The notes below the pieces were generated by a model that was not told where the DNA came from, searched no databases, and worked only from the letters and a program-made list of their open reading frames with translations. A program made the translations under genes and the position numbers. A stretch of DNA of 64,000 nt from Paenibacillus illinoisensis NBRC 15959 (GTDB lineage: Bacteria; Bacillota; Bacilli; Paenibacillales; Paenibacillaceae), in NCBI RefSeq assembly GCF_004000925.1, contig NZ_BIME01000008.1, positions 124,001 to 188,000 of the forward strand, in the 5' to 3' direction. Shown piece by piece: positions 53,346 to 61,214 of this stretch. How positions within the stretch are numbered: position 1 is the first letter of the stretch; every line of letters begins with the position of its first letter.

Positions 53346-54572
53346 TTGGATGCTTCTGCAAACAATCATGGCAAATTAAATCCGGTCTCTTTTTCCTTTA
53401 TCCGGTTTTATATGCTGGCTTTTTTATTTTTCGCCGCAAATTCGGCCTTAACGATTATTCTTCCACTGAGAAGTGAGGCAGCAGGATTGAGTCAGGCCGA
53501 AATTGGACTCATGATGGGAGCTTACATGTTCACGTGTATGCTTCTGAGGCCGCTGGCTGCACAGCTTCTGGGGAAACATGGTCCCCTCCGGGTCATGCAA
53601 TGGCTGCTTCTTCTGCATGCCGTAACGCTGGTGCTCTTCATGATCGGTGATGTGGAAGCTTACCTCTGGCTGCGGGCATTGCAAGGTGTGGCGACTGCGT
53701 TCTTCTCCATGACCATGCAGGCTGGCATTGTGGAAAAGCTCGAAGACAAGGACCGCGCACAGGGGCTATCCATGTATACGCTCTTTACGATGGTTCCCTC
53801 TCTTATCGTTCCGATTCTGGCAATACAAATCTGGGAAAGTGCCCGCGAGATATGGTTTACGGTCCTCATGATTGGTTTGGCTGTATTGCCACTTCTGATC
53901 GGATACCGTGTAGATCTGCCCAGGCGTACGGTGCAAAATCAGTCTTATACCCTTAGGGACATGATCCGCTCCTTTCGTGGTATTTGGCGCAGTACACCGC
54001 TGTTGATCAGCAGTGCAGTCATGCTGTTTGCTTCCTGCGTATTTGGAGCAACGGCGACGTTTCTTCCGCTGTATATGGTATCGACGGGACTTGCGAGTGC
54101 TGGGGTGTTTTTAACGATCCAGGGACTGGTTGTTATTCTATGCCGATTTATGCTGCGCAAAAAAATACCTTCCGACGGGAGCTGGAATACCTGGCTAATC
54201 GCAGGATTACTGCTGTGTGCAGCTCTGGGAACCCAGATGCTCGCGCTGCTGGAGCTCATTGGTCCTTTGGTGTACTTGTCCGCGGTGTTTAGTGGTTTTG
54301 CCCTGGCACTCATGTATCCCACATTAACGACGTATCTGTCCTTCGTACTCCCTGCTGATTCCAGGTATGTGCTAATGGGCATGTTCATGTCCTCCTACGA
54401 TCTGGGTTTCTCCTTAGGCGGACTCGCCATGGGTCTGATTGTTCAGAACAGCTCCTATTCCACGATGTTTACGATCTGTACGTTACTTTCCGTGGCGGCC
54501 ATGATGCTGGTCGTTATATTTAGAAAACGGATGGAATCAGGGAATAGAGAAAGGTTCTCTACTGCAAACTGA
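53346..54572 (+). CDS. Second Zur-controlled MFS exporter, CntE paralogue
   Basis: 408 residues, twelve helices, obviously related to the preceding exporter: FIRFYMLAFLFFAANSALTIILPLRSEAAG, IGLMMGAYMFTCMLLRPLAA, LRALQGVATAFFSMTMQAGIVE, EDKDRAQGLSMYTLF, RKKIPSDGSWNTW (the last is identical in part in the neighbour). TTG start behind GTGGGGAC. It has its own promoter and Zur box, so it is made under zinc starvation but not as part of the main operon. It may export the same opine, a variant product, or act on a metal-free precursor. Confidence 0.85.
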   Translation: MDASANNHGKLNPVSFSFIRFYMLAFLFFAANSALTIILPLRSEAAGLSQAEIGLMMGAYMFTCMLLRPLAAQLLGKHGPLRVMQWLLLLHAVTLVLFMIGDVEAYLWLRALQGVATAFFSMTMQAGIVEKLEDKDRAQGLSMYTLFTMVPSLIVPILAIQIWESAREIWFTVLMIGLAVLPLLIGYRVDLPRRTVQNQSYTLRDMIRSFRGIWRSTPLLISSAVMLFASCVFGATATFLPLYMVSTGLASAGVFLTIQGLVVILCRFMLRKKIPSDGSWNTWLIAGLLLCAALGTQMLALLELIGPLVYLSAVFSGFALALMYPTLTTYLSFVLPADSRYVLMGMFMSSYDLGFSLGGLAMGLIVQNSSYSTMFTICTLLSVAAMMLVVIFRKRMESGNRERFSTAN

Positions 54573-54668
54573 GGAAGCTCACTATACAGGCAATACGTTG
54601 TGGTGTGCTGGTTTTAACGAGTCGTGCTGCCTGACCATAGACTTCTATTTGGATGCAAAAGTTAAAGG

Positions 54669-54741
54669 CTTACAGACTGGATTTTTCGGGACGCATCATG
54701 TTGATGCGAGCTGCCGGAACCAGACTGTAGGTCTTTTTTTT
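54669..54741 (+). terminator. Terminator after the second MFS gene
   Basis: CTTACAGACTGG (54669-54680) pairs with CCAGACTGTAGG (54720-54731) with one mismatch, with an internal GCATCA/TGATGC hairpin between, followed by eight T (54734-54741). Confidence 0.8.
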
Positions 54742-54752
54742 ACAGAAATGAT

Positions 54753-54781
54753 TTGACAAGAGAAGCCAACAGGATTATAGT
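54753..54781 (+). promoter_or_regulatory. Sigma-A promoter of the COG0523 GTPase gene
   Basis: TTGACA (54753-54758), exactly 17 bp, TATAGT (54776-54781); a strong promoter with a Zur box over the start site. Confidence 0.78.
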
Positions 54782-54790
54782 CATTGTTGT

Positions 54791-54811
54791 TAATCGTAAT
54801 AATTACTAATA
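54791..54811. promoter_or_regulatory. Zur box upstream of the COG0523 GTPase gene
   Basis: TAATCGTAAT faces ATTACTAATA around a single A: a perfect left half and a diverged right half of the Zur operator. Confidence 0.85.
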
Positions 54812-54854
54812 AGGTCGATAACCTATTGGCTGTCACTATAAGGAGCAGATCGAA

Positions 54855-56051
54855 ATGACACAAAAGCAAGTTCCGGTAACGGTCCTCAGCGGTTACCTTG
54901 GTTCAGGTAAAACGACGGTGCTTAATCATGTACTGCACAATCGCGAGGGTCTTAAGGTAGCCGTCATTGTGAATGACATGAGTGAGGTGAACATTGATGC
55001 AGCGCTGGTCAAGGGAGAAGCCACGTTGTCCCGAACCGAAGAGAAGCTGGTTGAGCTATCCAATGGCTGCATCTGCTGCACGCTGCGGGATGATCTGATG
55101 CAGGAGATCGAGAAACTGGTGAACGAAGGCCGGTTCGATTATATCCTGATTGAATCCACGGGCATCAGTGAACCTGTTCCGGTTGCACAGACCTTTACAT
55201 ACGCCGATGAAGAGTCGGGGATTGATCTGACCCGTCTGGCGAAGCTGGATTGCCTGGTAACGGTGGTGGATGCGAACCGGTTCTGGCATGATTTTGCCTC
55301 AGGACAGAGTCTTCTGGATCGGAGTCAGGCAGCAGGAGAGGAAGATACCCGAGACGTGGTGGATTTGCTGATTGACCAGATTGAGACGTGTGATGTCCTG
55401 CTGCTGAACAAATGTGATCTGGTCGATGACGTGGAGCTGAACAAGCTTGAAGGCATTATCCGTAAACTTCAGCCCCATGCCAAAATTATTCGGACCGTGA
55501 AGGGACAGGTGAATCCTGCTGAGATTTTGAATACCGGTCTCTTTGATTTTGAAAAAGCGAGCATGTCGGCCGGATGGATTCAGGAGCTTGAAAAAGAATC
55601 ACACACCCCCGAGACGGAAGAGTACGGAATTGGCTCCTTCGTGTACCGTCGCAGAAAGCCATTCCATCCCGCACGTCTGGCTGAGTTCATGAGCTACTGG
55701 CCGGAAGAGGTCGTTCGTGCCAAAGGCCTGGTTTGGCTGGCGGCTGAAGGAGATGTAGCAGCAAGCCTGAGCCAGGCGGGGCCTTCCATTCAGTTTGGAC
55801 CTGCCGGACATTGGGTCGCGGCCTTGCCGGAAGCGGACAAGGAATTGATTTTTCGCACCGAGCCGGATGTCCTGGACAAATGGGATGCTCAGTGGGGAGA
55901 CCGCCAGACCGAGCTGGTGATGATCGGGATCGAGATGGAGCGTCACATGATTGAGGATGAGCTGGACCAGTGCCTGCTCAGTGATGAGGAGATGCAAGCC
56001 GACTGGGGAGGGTTTGATAATCCGCTGCCGTGGCCCATTGAACCCGTCTGA
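54855..56051 (+). CDS. COG0523 zinc metallochaperone GTPase (YciC/ZigA-like)
   Basis: G3E-family GTPase of 398 residues that is thought to hand zinc to essential enzymes when zinc is scarce. GYLGSGKTTVLNHVL is Walker A, NGCICCTLRDDL carries the CxCC metal motif (residues about 74-77), IESTGISEPVPVA is Switch/Walker B, and LLNKCDLVD the NKxD motif. The C-terminal CobW domain follows (FVYRRRKPFHPARLAEFM). ATG behind AAGGAGCAG. Zur box and rpsN neighbour are the known B. subtilis YciC/RpsN2 pattern. Shares its transcript with the S14 gene (69-bp gap, no promoter seen). Confidence 0.92.
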   Translation: MTQKQVPVTVLSGYLGSGKTTVLNHVLHNREGLKVAVIVNDMSEVNIDAALVKGEATLSRTEEKLVELSNGCICCTLRDDLMQEIEKLVNEGRFDYILIESTGISEPVPVAQTFTYADEESGIDLTRLAKLDCLVTVVDANRFWHDFASGQSLLDRSQAAGEEDTRDVVDLLIDQIETCDVLLLNKCDLVDDVELNKLEGIIRKLQPHAKIIRTVKGQVNPAEILNTGLFDFEKASMSAGWIQELEKESHTPETEEYGIGSFVYRRRKPFHPARLAEFMSYWPEEVVRAKGLVWLAAEGDVAASLSQAGPSIQFGPAGHWVAALPEADKELIFRTEPDVLDKWDAQWGDRQTELVMIGIEMERHMIEDELDQCLLSDEEMQADWGGFDNPLPWPIEPV

Positions 56052-56120
56052 TCGAAAGAAGGTTCTGTAATTGGAATTGTAAGGTGTAACATGTTCAAAA
56101 AAATCGTAGAGGAGCTGTAA

Positions 56121-56393
56121 ATGATGGCCAAAAAATCAAAAGTCGTTCGTGAAAAACAGCGTCAGGCAACGGTAGCCAAGTACGCAGAGCTGCGCCGGGA
56201 GCTGAAGGAAAAAGGAGATTATGAAGCGTTGCAGAAGCTGCCACGTAACGCCTCTCCAACGAGACTGAAAAATCGCTGCGAACTGACAGGACGTCCAAGA
56301 GGATATTTACGCAAATTCAAGGTTTCACGAATTGTCTTCCGCGAACTGGCCCATCAGGGACAGATTCCGGGTGTGACCAAGTCCAGCTGGTAA
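56121..56393 (+). CDS. rpsN2: Zinc-independent ribosomal protein S14
   Basis: 30S ribosomal protein S14 of 90 residues (89 from the second ATG at 56124), the long form. The CxxC-x-CxxC zinc knuckle of the ordinary short S14 is absent: the corresponding region reads LKNRCELTGRPRGYLRKFKVSRIVFRELA with a single cysteine. This form replaces zinc-binding S14 under zinc starvation. Its position downstream of the Zur-controlled GTPase fits. ATG behind AGAGGAGC. Confidence 0.94.
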   Translation: MMAKKSKVVREKQRQATVAKYAELRRELKEKGDYEALQKLPRNASPTRLKNRCELTGRPRGYLRKFKVSRIVFRELAHQGQIPGVTKSSW

Positions 56394-56436
56394 CGCAGAG
56401 GATATTCATTTTGGCAATGAAAGGCTGTGAACTTAT

Positions 56437-56769
56437 ATGCTGGACTCGTTTACCATTCGAAGGATTCAGTCACTCATGAATGGGTACATCCACGAGAAGG
56501 TGCCTGCACCACTCCGCACGATGGTGAAGCTGACCTATGTGATGAATAACGACGAGCTCATTCTTACGGAGGAAAGGCCAGCGGGTGAAAGGTATCAATG
56601 GGATATGCTGCCGATAGCCCGGTTTCATTGGGAAGGTAAACAATGGAAGGTATACGCCCAGGATGAATATAGCAGCTGGAATGCTGTAGACGTTATTGAG
56701 CCTTGTCCCGACTTTGAGGATTTGCTCGAACAAGTTGAACGGGATGAGACGGGCATATTCTGGCGCTGA
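56437..56769 (+). CDS. DUF3024-family protein
   Basis: 110 residues, no membrane segment. The pattern LTYVMNNDELILTEERPA, ARFHWEGKQWKVYAQDEYSSW is that of DUF3024 proteins, small conserved proteins of unknown function. It lies 43 bp after rpsN and before a terminator, so it is probably the last gene of the zinc-starvation transcript. ATG is not preceded by a strong site. Function unknown. Confidence 0.75.
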   Translation: MLDSFTIRRIQSLMNGYIHEKVPAPLRTMVKLTYVMNNDELILTEERPAGERYQWDMLPIARFHWEGKQWKVYAQDEYSSWNAVDVIEPCPDFEDLLEQVERDETGIFWR

Positions 56770-56868
56770 GTCCAACCAATGCAGAGCTGAAATAATCTGT
56801 CTCTGGTTCTACGAAGTGACTCTGGATTGATGATGGAGAAGCAGGCTCTATTATAGTTGTAGTAATAG

Positions 56869-56902
56869 AAAAGGCGCCGTGCAGATGCAGCGGCGTCTTT
56901 TG
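56869..56902 (+). terminator. Terminator after the S14-DUF3024 unit
   Basis: AAAAGGCGCCG (56869-56879) pairs with CGGCGTCTTTT (56891-56901), one G-U pair, 11-nt loop. Confidence 0.75.
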
Positions 56903-57109
56903 CTTGGGTATTGCATGAATAAGGTGATATGTGACTTGGCAGGATAGTTGAACAAGATTCATCAATATGATCTGTATATCCATTAAATGATGTGACGATA
57001 ATGTCACACTGAAATGAATAATGTTATGCTAATCGATGGGAATATATAGTCATTCACCCTTATACTTGAACTTGCTAAGCGAGTTTATTTCGTAAAGGGG
57101 ATATCTTCT

Positions 57110-57913
57110 ATGACTGATCCAATAAAAGCAATCATACTTGGGATAATAGAAGGGTTAACTGAATTCTTACCAGTTTCGTCTACTGGACATCTTATTTTAG
57201 CAGGCAATCTACTTGACTTTGAGGGAGACGCGGCAATAACCTTTAAAATTGTTATACAGTTGGGTGCGGTGATGGCAGTTCTAATTCTTTATTGGAAAAG
57301 GTATATGGAGATTGGGACAAACTTAATTAAAATGGATTTTTCAGCAAGTAAAGGATTAAACGTAATACATATGATTTTGGCTATGTTACCAGCATTAATC
57401 GTCTATCTTCTACTAAAAGACACTATAAAAAGTCAATTATTCGGCCCTACACCTGTCTTATTTGGTTTAATTGCTGGTGGTTTGTTAATGATCATCGCAG
57501 CACGGAGTAAGAGAACTACCAGGGTTGACACAATGGATAGGATTAGTTACAAACAAGCTTTTGGGATTGGCTTATTCCAATGTCTGGCCCTGTGGCCGGG
57601 TTTTTCGAGATCAGGTTCGACGATTTCAGGTGGCCTTTTGCTCGGTACTAGCCAAAAAGCTGCCGCAGATTTTACATTCATTATTTCTGTACCTGTTATG
57701 TTTGGTGCTACCTTGTTGGACTTATACGATAGCATCGATCTACTTCGTTTAGACGATTTGTATCTGATGTTAATTGGATTTATGACATCTTTCCTTGTGG
57801 CTATGATTGCGGTAGTAACGTTTATTAGATTGATCAAGCGACTTCGATTGGAGTGGTTTGCTCTATATCGTTTTGTATTAGCAGTTCTTTTCTATTTAAT
57901 CGTCATACTGTAA
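57110..57913 (+). CDS. uppP: Undecaprenyl-diphosphatase UppP/BacA
   Basis: Membrane phosphatase that regenerates the lipid carrier of cell-wall synthesis and gives bacitracin tolerance. The 267-residue protein has the two BacA signature regions: GLTEFLPVSSTGHL (about residues 17-30) and LWPGFSRSGSTISGGLLLG (about 162-180), and seven to eight membrane helices. ATG follows AAAGGGGAT. Codons are clearly AT-rich (ATA, TTA, TTT) compared with genes to the left, marking the start of an accessory-looking region. A terminator-bearing repeat follows. Confidence 0.95.
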   Translation: MTDPIKAIILGIIEGLTEFLPVSSTGHLILAGNLLDFEGDAAITFKIVIQLGAVMAVLILYWKRYMEIGTNLIKMDFSASKGLNVIHMILAMLPALIVYLLLKDTIKSQLFGPTPVLFGLIAGGLLMIIAARSKRTTRVDTMDRISYKQAFGIGLFQCLALWPGFSRSGSTISGGLLLGTSQKAAADFTFIISVPVMFGATLLDLYDSIDLLRLDDLYLMLIGFMTSFLVAMIAVVTFIRLIKRLRLEWFALYRFVLAVLFYLIVIL

Positions 57914-57927
57914 CTTTAAACTTCAAT

Positions 57928-58008
57928 CTAACGGGAAACGTTAGTCCAAAAAGGAAAGGAGCAGTTGCCGGTTGGTAGCTGCTTTTTTTTCGTTAAGCTA
58001 ACGGGCAG
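57928..58008. repeat. CTAACGGG repeat, copy 1, with terminator
   Basis: CTAACGGGAAACGTTAG (57928-57944; the 6-bp arms CTAACG/CGTTAG form a hairpin), then an AGCAG/CTGCT hairpin with eight T (57960-57990), then CTAACGGGCAG (57998-58008). The same layout recurs at 63554-63630, and partly at 61111 and 59980. Confidence 0.8.
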
Positions 58009-58119
58009 GTTATTTTAGTAAGAGTAAAGAAATCCTCAAGAATCTACTCTATTTGTAGGTAACCTTACGATTTTTTTTGAGTCTAATTATATAAGGATGT
58101 AAAATTTAGGAGGATTCTA

Positions 58120-59049
58120 ATGATGAAATTAGTATTATTTTCTTTTGCTGTTCTATGTTCTACGCTTTTGAACCTTCCAACCAATGAGGTAGCTGCAGAA
58201 GCACAAAGTCCAAAAGGAACACAAGTTGTAGTGAATAATAACTACTTAGATTCAAATGACATTCTCAACAAGAACAACCAGGTATTTTTCAGCCTGACTT
58301 CACTCAAAAGTTTAGGTGGCTTAACGTTTGCCTGGAATAATACTACTAAGCAAGTGACAGTGAAGGGGAGTGACACAAACTTGAAGTTGACAATGAATAA
58401 AAAAGTAGCTCATAAAAATAGAACTTTAGTTTCATTAAGTACTGGTCCATTTATTCATAACGGTAAAACAATGATTCCCTTACGTTTTGTTGCAGAAGCG
58501 CTGGACGGTTCAGTAACTTGGAATCAAAAGACCCAAACTGCATTTGTTTCGAAACCCAGCACGAAACTGCTTACTGATGTTAAGAGCAGTGAATTGAGCA
58601 CGGCTAGAAATGCTGCGATTAATCTTCCTAGAGTTTCAAAGCTCACGGAGTACTTTGAACCATCTATGGAAGCAGCCAGTCTTCAATATTATTTTCCGAA
58701 AAATACAAAAGACCGATTCATTGAGGTCAATAATAATGTAATCCGCTATTATCAAATTACGAAGAACACAGCTTACCTTAAGTGGCAAGCTTTCATTAGC
58801 GAAAAGGCAGCTACGCAGGATAATCTTTATTTCATAAACCGCTCCTTTACAAAAGAGAACGGTTCCTTACCAAATTTCAAAGATACGACATTCGCCAACT
58901 TTCGTTGGATGCCTCATATTACTTCTACTGGATATGGTTTAATCAATAAGGAGAATTGGAATGATGTTGTTTTTAAAGAAACTGAAGTGCCTCACACTGA
59001 TCTGAAGGAAAACTATATTATTGTTGACACTCCAGAAGATAATAATTAG
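58120..59049 (+). CDS. Secreted copper-amine-oxidase-like stalk-domain protein
   Basis: 309 residues. A signal peptide (KLVLFSFAVLCSTLLNLP) with possible cleavage after AEA near residue 28 is followed by the copper amine oxidase N-terminal (stalk) domain: FFSLTSLKSLGGLTFAWNNT, then NGKTMIPLRFVAEALDGSVTWN, about residues 48-145. The rest (about 150-309) is not recognised. Such stalk domains are common in secreted Paenibacillus proteins and probably mediate wall or protein contacts; no oxidase activity is implied. ATG behind TTAGGAGGATTC. AT-rich codon use. Confidence 0.82.
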   Translation: MMKLVLFSFAVLCSTLLNLPTNEVAAEAQSPKGTQVVVNNNYLDSNDILNKNNQVFFSLTSLKSLGGLTFAWNNTTKQVTVKGSDTNLKLTMNKKVAHKNRTLVSLSTGPFIHNGKTMIPLRFVAEALDGSVTWNQKTQTAFVSKPSTKLLTDVKSSELSTARNAAINLPRVSKLTEYFEPSMEAASLQYYFPKNTKDRFIEVNNNVIRYYQITKNTAYLKWQAFISEKAATQDNLYFINRSFTKENGSLPNFKDTTFANFRWMPHITSTGYGLINKENWNDVVFKETEVPHTDLKENYIIVDTPEDNN

Positions 59050-59265
59050 TAAGTCGGTTAAAGAAGGTGTGAAGTTCAATTCAGGGAAAAACTGGCTAAC
59101 TATGGGGCATTAGAGAATGAATATAGTTTATTTATAACACTACTCAACACCGGAAGGCCCTTGTCTTATGTTAATTCACGCAGGGAAATTGTCTGAGGGC
59201 TACTTGAATCATTACTCTTCATTATTGAATATAAAATACACATTCTTTTATGGAGGTGATTTGAA

Positions 59266-59873
59266 ATGAGATTTCAAAAAGGGGTGATTAGTATTATTGC
59301 TGTTCTAGCTATTGCTGTTACATCCGGATGCGGGTAAGAAACGATGAGTAATAATGAAAATCAAAAAGAGGTTAGTAATGGATCAGGAACTACTCAAGAG
59401 GCAACAGATACAAAAATTACATCTATCAATAAAATAGGGAGCAAAACCTTTTTATTCAAAAAAGAGTTCAGTCAAGAAAAATCTGATCATTCAAATTTCA
59501 AAGAAGGTGTTTCCATTGACTTATCAGAGTATGTGAAAGACTTCTTCACGCAGGACATAGCCGACAAAGTTCAACTGAATATGAATGCTATTGTTCAGCA
59601 TGATGAAACAAAGTTCAAAGAAAATATGCTTAATGAGGATTCCATTAAATTTAATATGCCTTGGTTTAATGACAACTATAAAGAAGGTATGAAATATGAA
59701 TTTACGAGCTAAATGAAATAACTTATGATGAAGACGCCAAACGTATTCAAGTGATTGTTACCTTCTATAGAAATATAAAAGATGAACAAATTGAGCAAGG
59801 AGTTATGACCTATTCGTTATTGGAGGATAAGAAAAGCGGAACATGTCTCTTTGCTACTATGGACGGTAATTAA
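59266..59873 (+). pseudogene. Lipoprotein gene broken by a stop codon and a frameshift
   Basis: ATG at 59266, behind GGAGGTG, encodes a full lipoprotein signal peptide ending in the lipobox TSGCG (MRFQKGVISIIAVLAIAVTS before it), but the next codon is TAA (59335-59337). The same frame continues at once (E-T-M-S-N-N-E-N) into a 122-residue hydrophilic domain to 59712. There, near 59704-59706, one base appears to be lost: the frame with ELNEITYDEDAKRIQVIVTF runs on from 59706 to a stop at 59871-59873, as expected for the intact C-terminus. So at least one nonsense and one frameshift change separate a once complete lipoprotein of about 200 residues. Family not recognised. Confidence 0.75.
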
Positions 59874-59979
59874 AGAATCAAGGCGGCTCCTCTTGTAGGA
59901 AGCTGTATCTTTGTTACTTGATAGCTTTTTTTAAAACCTAATTCCATGAAGGCCAAATTGATCGGCTGCTATTGTTCAA

Positions 59980-59990
59980 CTAACGGGCAG
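59980..59990. repeat. CTAACGGGCAG motif, copy 2 (partial)
   Basis: The 3' end motif of the dispersed repeat; a degraded AGGCGGCTCC.../AGGAAGCTG and TTTTTTT stretch (59881-59937) precedes it, but the CTAACGGGAAACGTTAG partner is not visible. It directly precedes the APH-family gene. Confidence 0.6.
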
Positions 59991-60055
59991 TTATGCGTAA
60001 CTTCCAGGGATTGTAAACATCTAACTAATGTAAGGAACGAGGAGGCAGACAATTC

Positions 60056-60970
60056 ATGGGAGGAACGAATGTATGGGATGCGGAGTGGGAGGTTAACGAA
60101 GAGCAGGCGCGGACGCTGATCGGCAGACAATTCCCTCAGCTGTCATCGAAGCAAGTAAAGCGATTGGGCTGGGGCTGGGACAATACGGTTTTTCTCATCG
60201 GTGACGAGTACGTGTTCCGGTTTCCAAGAAGAACGATTGCAGTTGGCTCGATTCGTATGGAAGGGAAGCTGCTGCCGAAGCTGGAGGCATATATGACCAT
60301 CCCCTATCCGAAACCGTTGTTTTATGGCGAAGCAAGTGACGAATACCCGGCACCATTTCTTGGCTATGCCTACGTGCCAGGAGATTTCCCAATCGGTTTG
60401 ACGGAAGAACGACGGGCTTTATCTGCAGAGACGTTGGCGAAATTTTTGCGGAGATTGCATGAGTTTCCGGTGCAGGCGGCGCTGAAGTGCGGAGTTCAGC
60501 AAGATCATCGAAACTTGACGGACATAGCATCGCGCAAAGAAAAATTGGAGGGCTTTCTATCGAAGGTGGTTGAACACTTGTCGCCGGAGGAGTCCAGTGT
60601 GATCGAAGCGTATATTAGCAGGCTGCAAAAGGACCGTGTCGAGGCGGTGAATGCACTCATACATGGCGATCTTCATTTTAAAAATATGCTTGTGAATGAG
60701 AACGGGATCGTTTCCGGCATCATTGATTGGGGCGATCTGAGCGTAGGTCATCCGGCTTGCGATTTGAGCGTTGCTTATAGCTTTTTACCACCTTACGCTC
60801 GCGGCGTGTTTTTCGAAACGTACGGAGGAGCGGACGAGGAAACGAAGCTGCTGGCGCGGCTGATCGCGGTATACATCCCCATACTGATCTTAATGCAAGC
60901 GGTCGATGACGGGAATGAAGCGATTGCGGCAGAGGCGAAATCCAACATCATGCGGGCACTGTCGGATTAG
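60056..60970 (+). CDS. Aminoglycoside phosphotransferase-family kinase
   Basis: 304 residues with the choline/aminoglycoside kinase fold: RLGWGWDNTVFLIGDEYVFRFPRR (ATP-binding strand with Lys/Arg), HGDLHFKNMLVNENG (catalytic Asp and Asn), SGIIDWGDLSVGHPACDLSV (metal Asp). The whole resembles macrolide/aminoglycoside phosphotransferase (MphB/APH)-like proteins of Bacillales. GC content is higher than in its neighbours. Start ATG behind GAGGAGGC. It lies between two copies of the CTAACGGG repeat. Resistance activity is possible but not demonstrated by sequence. Confidence 0.88.
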   Translation: MGGTNVWDAEWEVNEEQARTLIGRQFPQLSSKQVKRLGWGWDNTVFLIGDEYVFRFPRRTIAVGSIRMEGKLLPKLEAYMTIPYPKPLFYGEASDEYPAPFLGYAYVPGDFPIGLTEERRALSAETLAKFLRRLHEFPVQAALKCGVQQDHRNLTDIASRKEKLEGFLSKVVEHLSPEESSVIEAYISRLQKDRVEAVNALIHGDLHFKNMLVNENGIVSGIIDWGDLSVGHPACDLSVAYSFLPPYARGVFFETYGGADEETKLLARLIAVYIPILILMQAVDDGNEAIAAEAKSNIMRALSD

Positions 60971-61110
60971 GCTCATTATTTCGTTGCGGCTACGGGGCTA
61001 TGGCTATCGGCACCATTTTGTCGTTTAAAGGCCGGGATAAGGTACGATCCGCCTTCTCTGATGCCGCTTTATGTTGAGAAACACGAAATTCAACAGAGTA
61101 AGTCGTTGCG

Positions 61111-61178
61111 CTAACGGGAAACGTTAGTTGAAAAATGGGAGGAAAAGGAGCCGATCAATATGATCGGCTCCTTTTTTT
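61111..61178. repeat. CTAACGGG repeat, copy 3, with terminator
   Basis: CTAACGGGAAACGTTAG (61111-61127) is followed by a perfect 15-bp stem AAAAGGAGCCGATCA (61143-61157)/TGATCGGCTCCTTTT (61161-61175) with a T-rich tail. It can end the APH transcript and, read from the other side, the exporter transcript. Confidence 0.85.
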
Positions 61179-61214
61179 ATACAACGATATTCAATGAAAT
61201 TGTATGTGGCGGCC

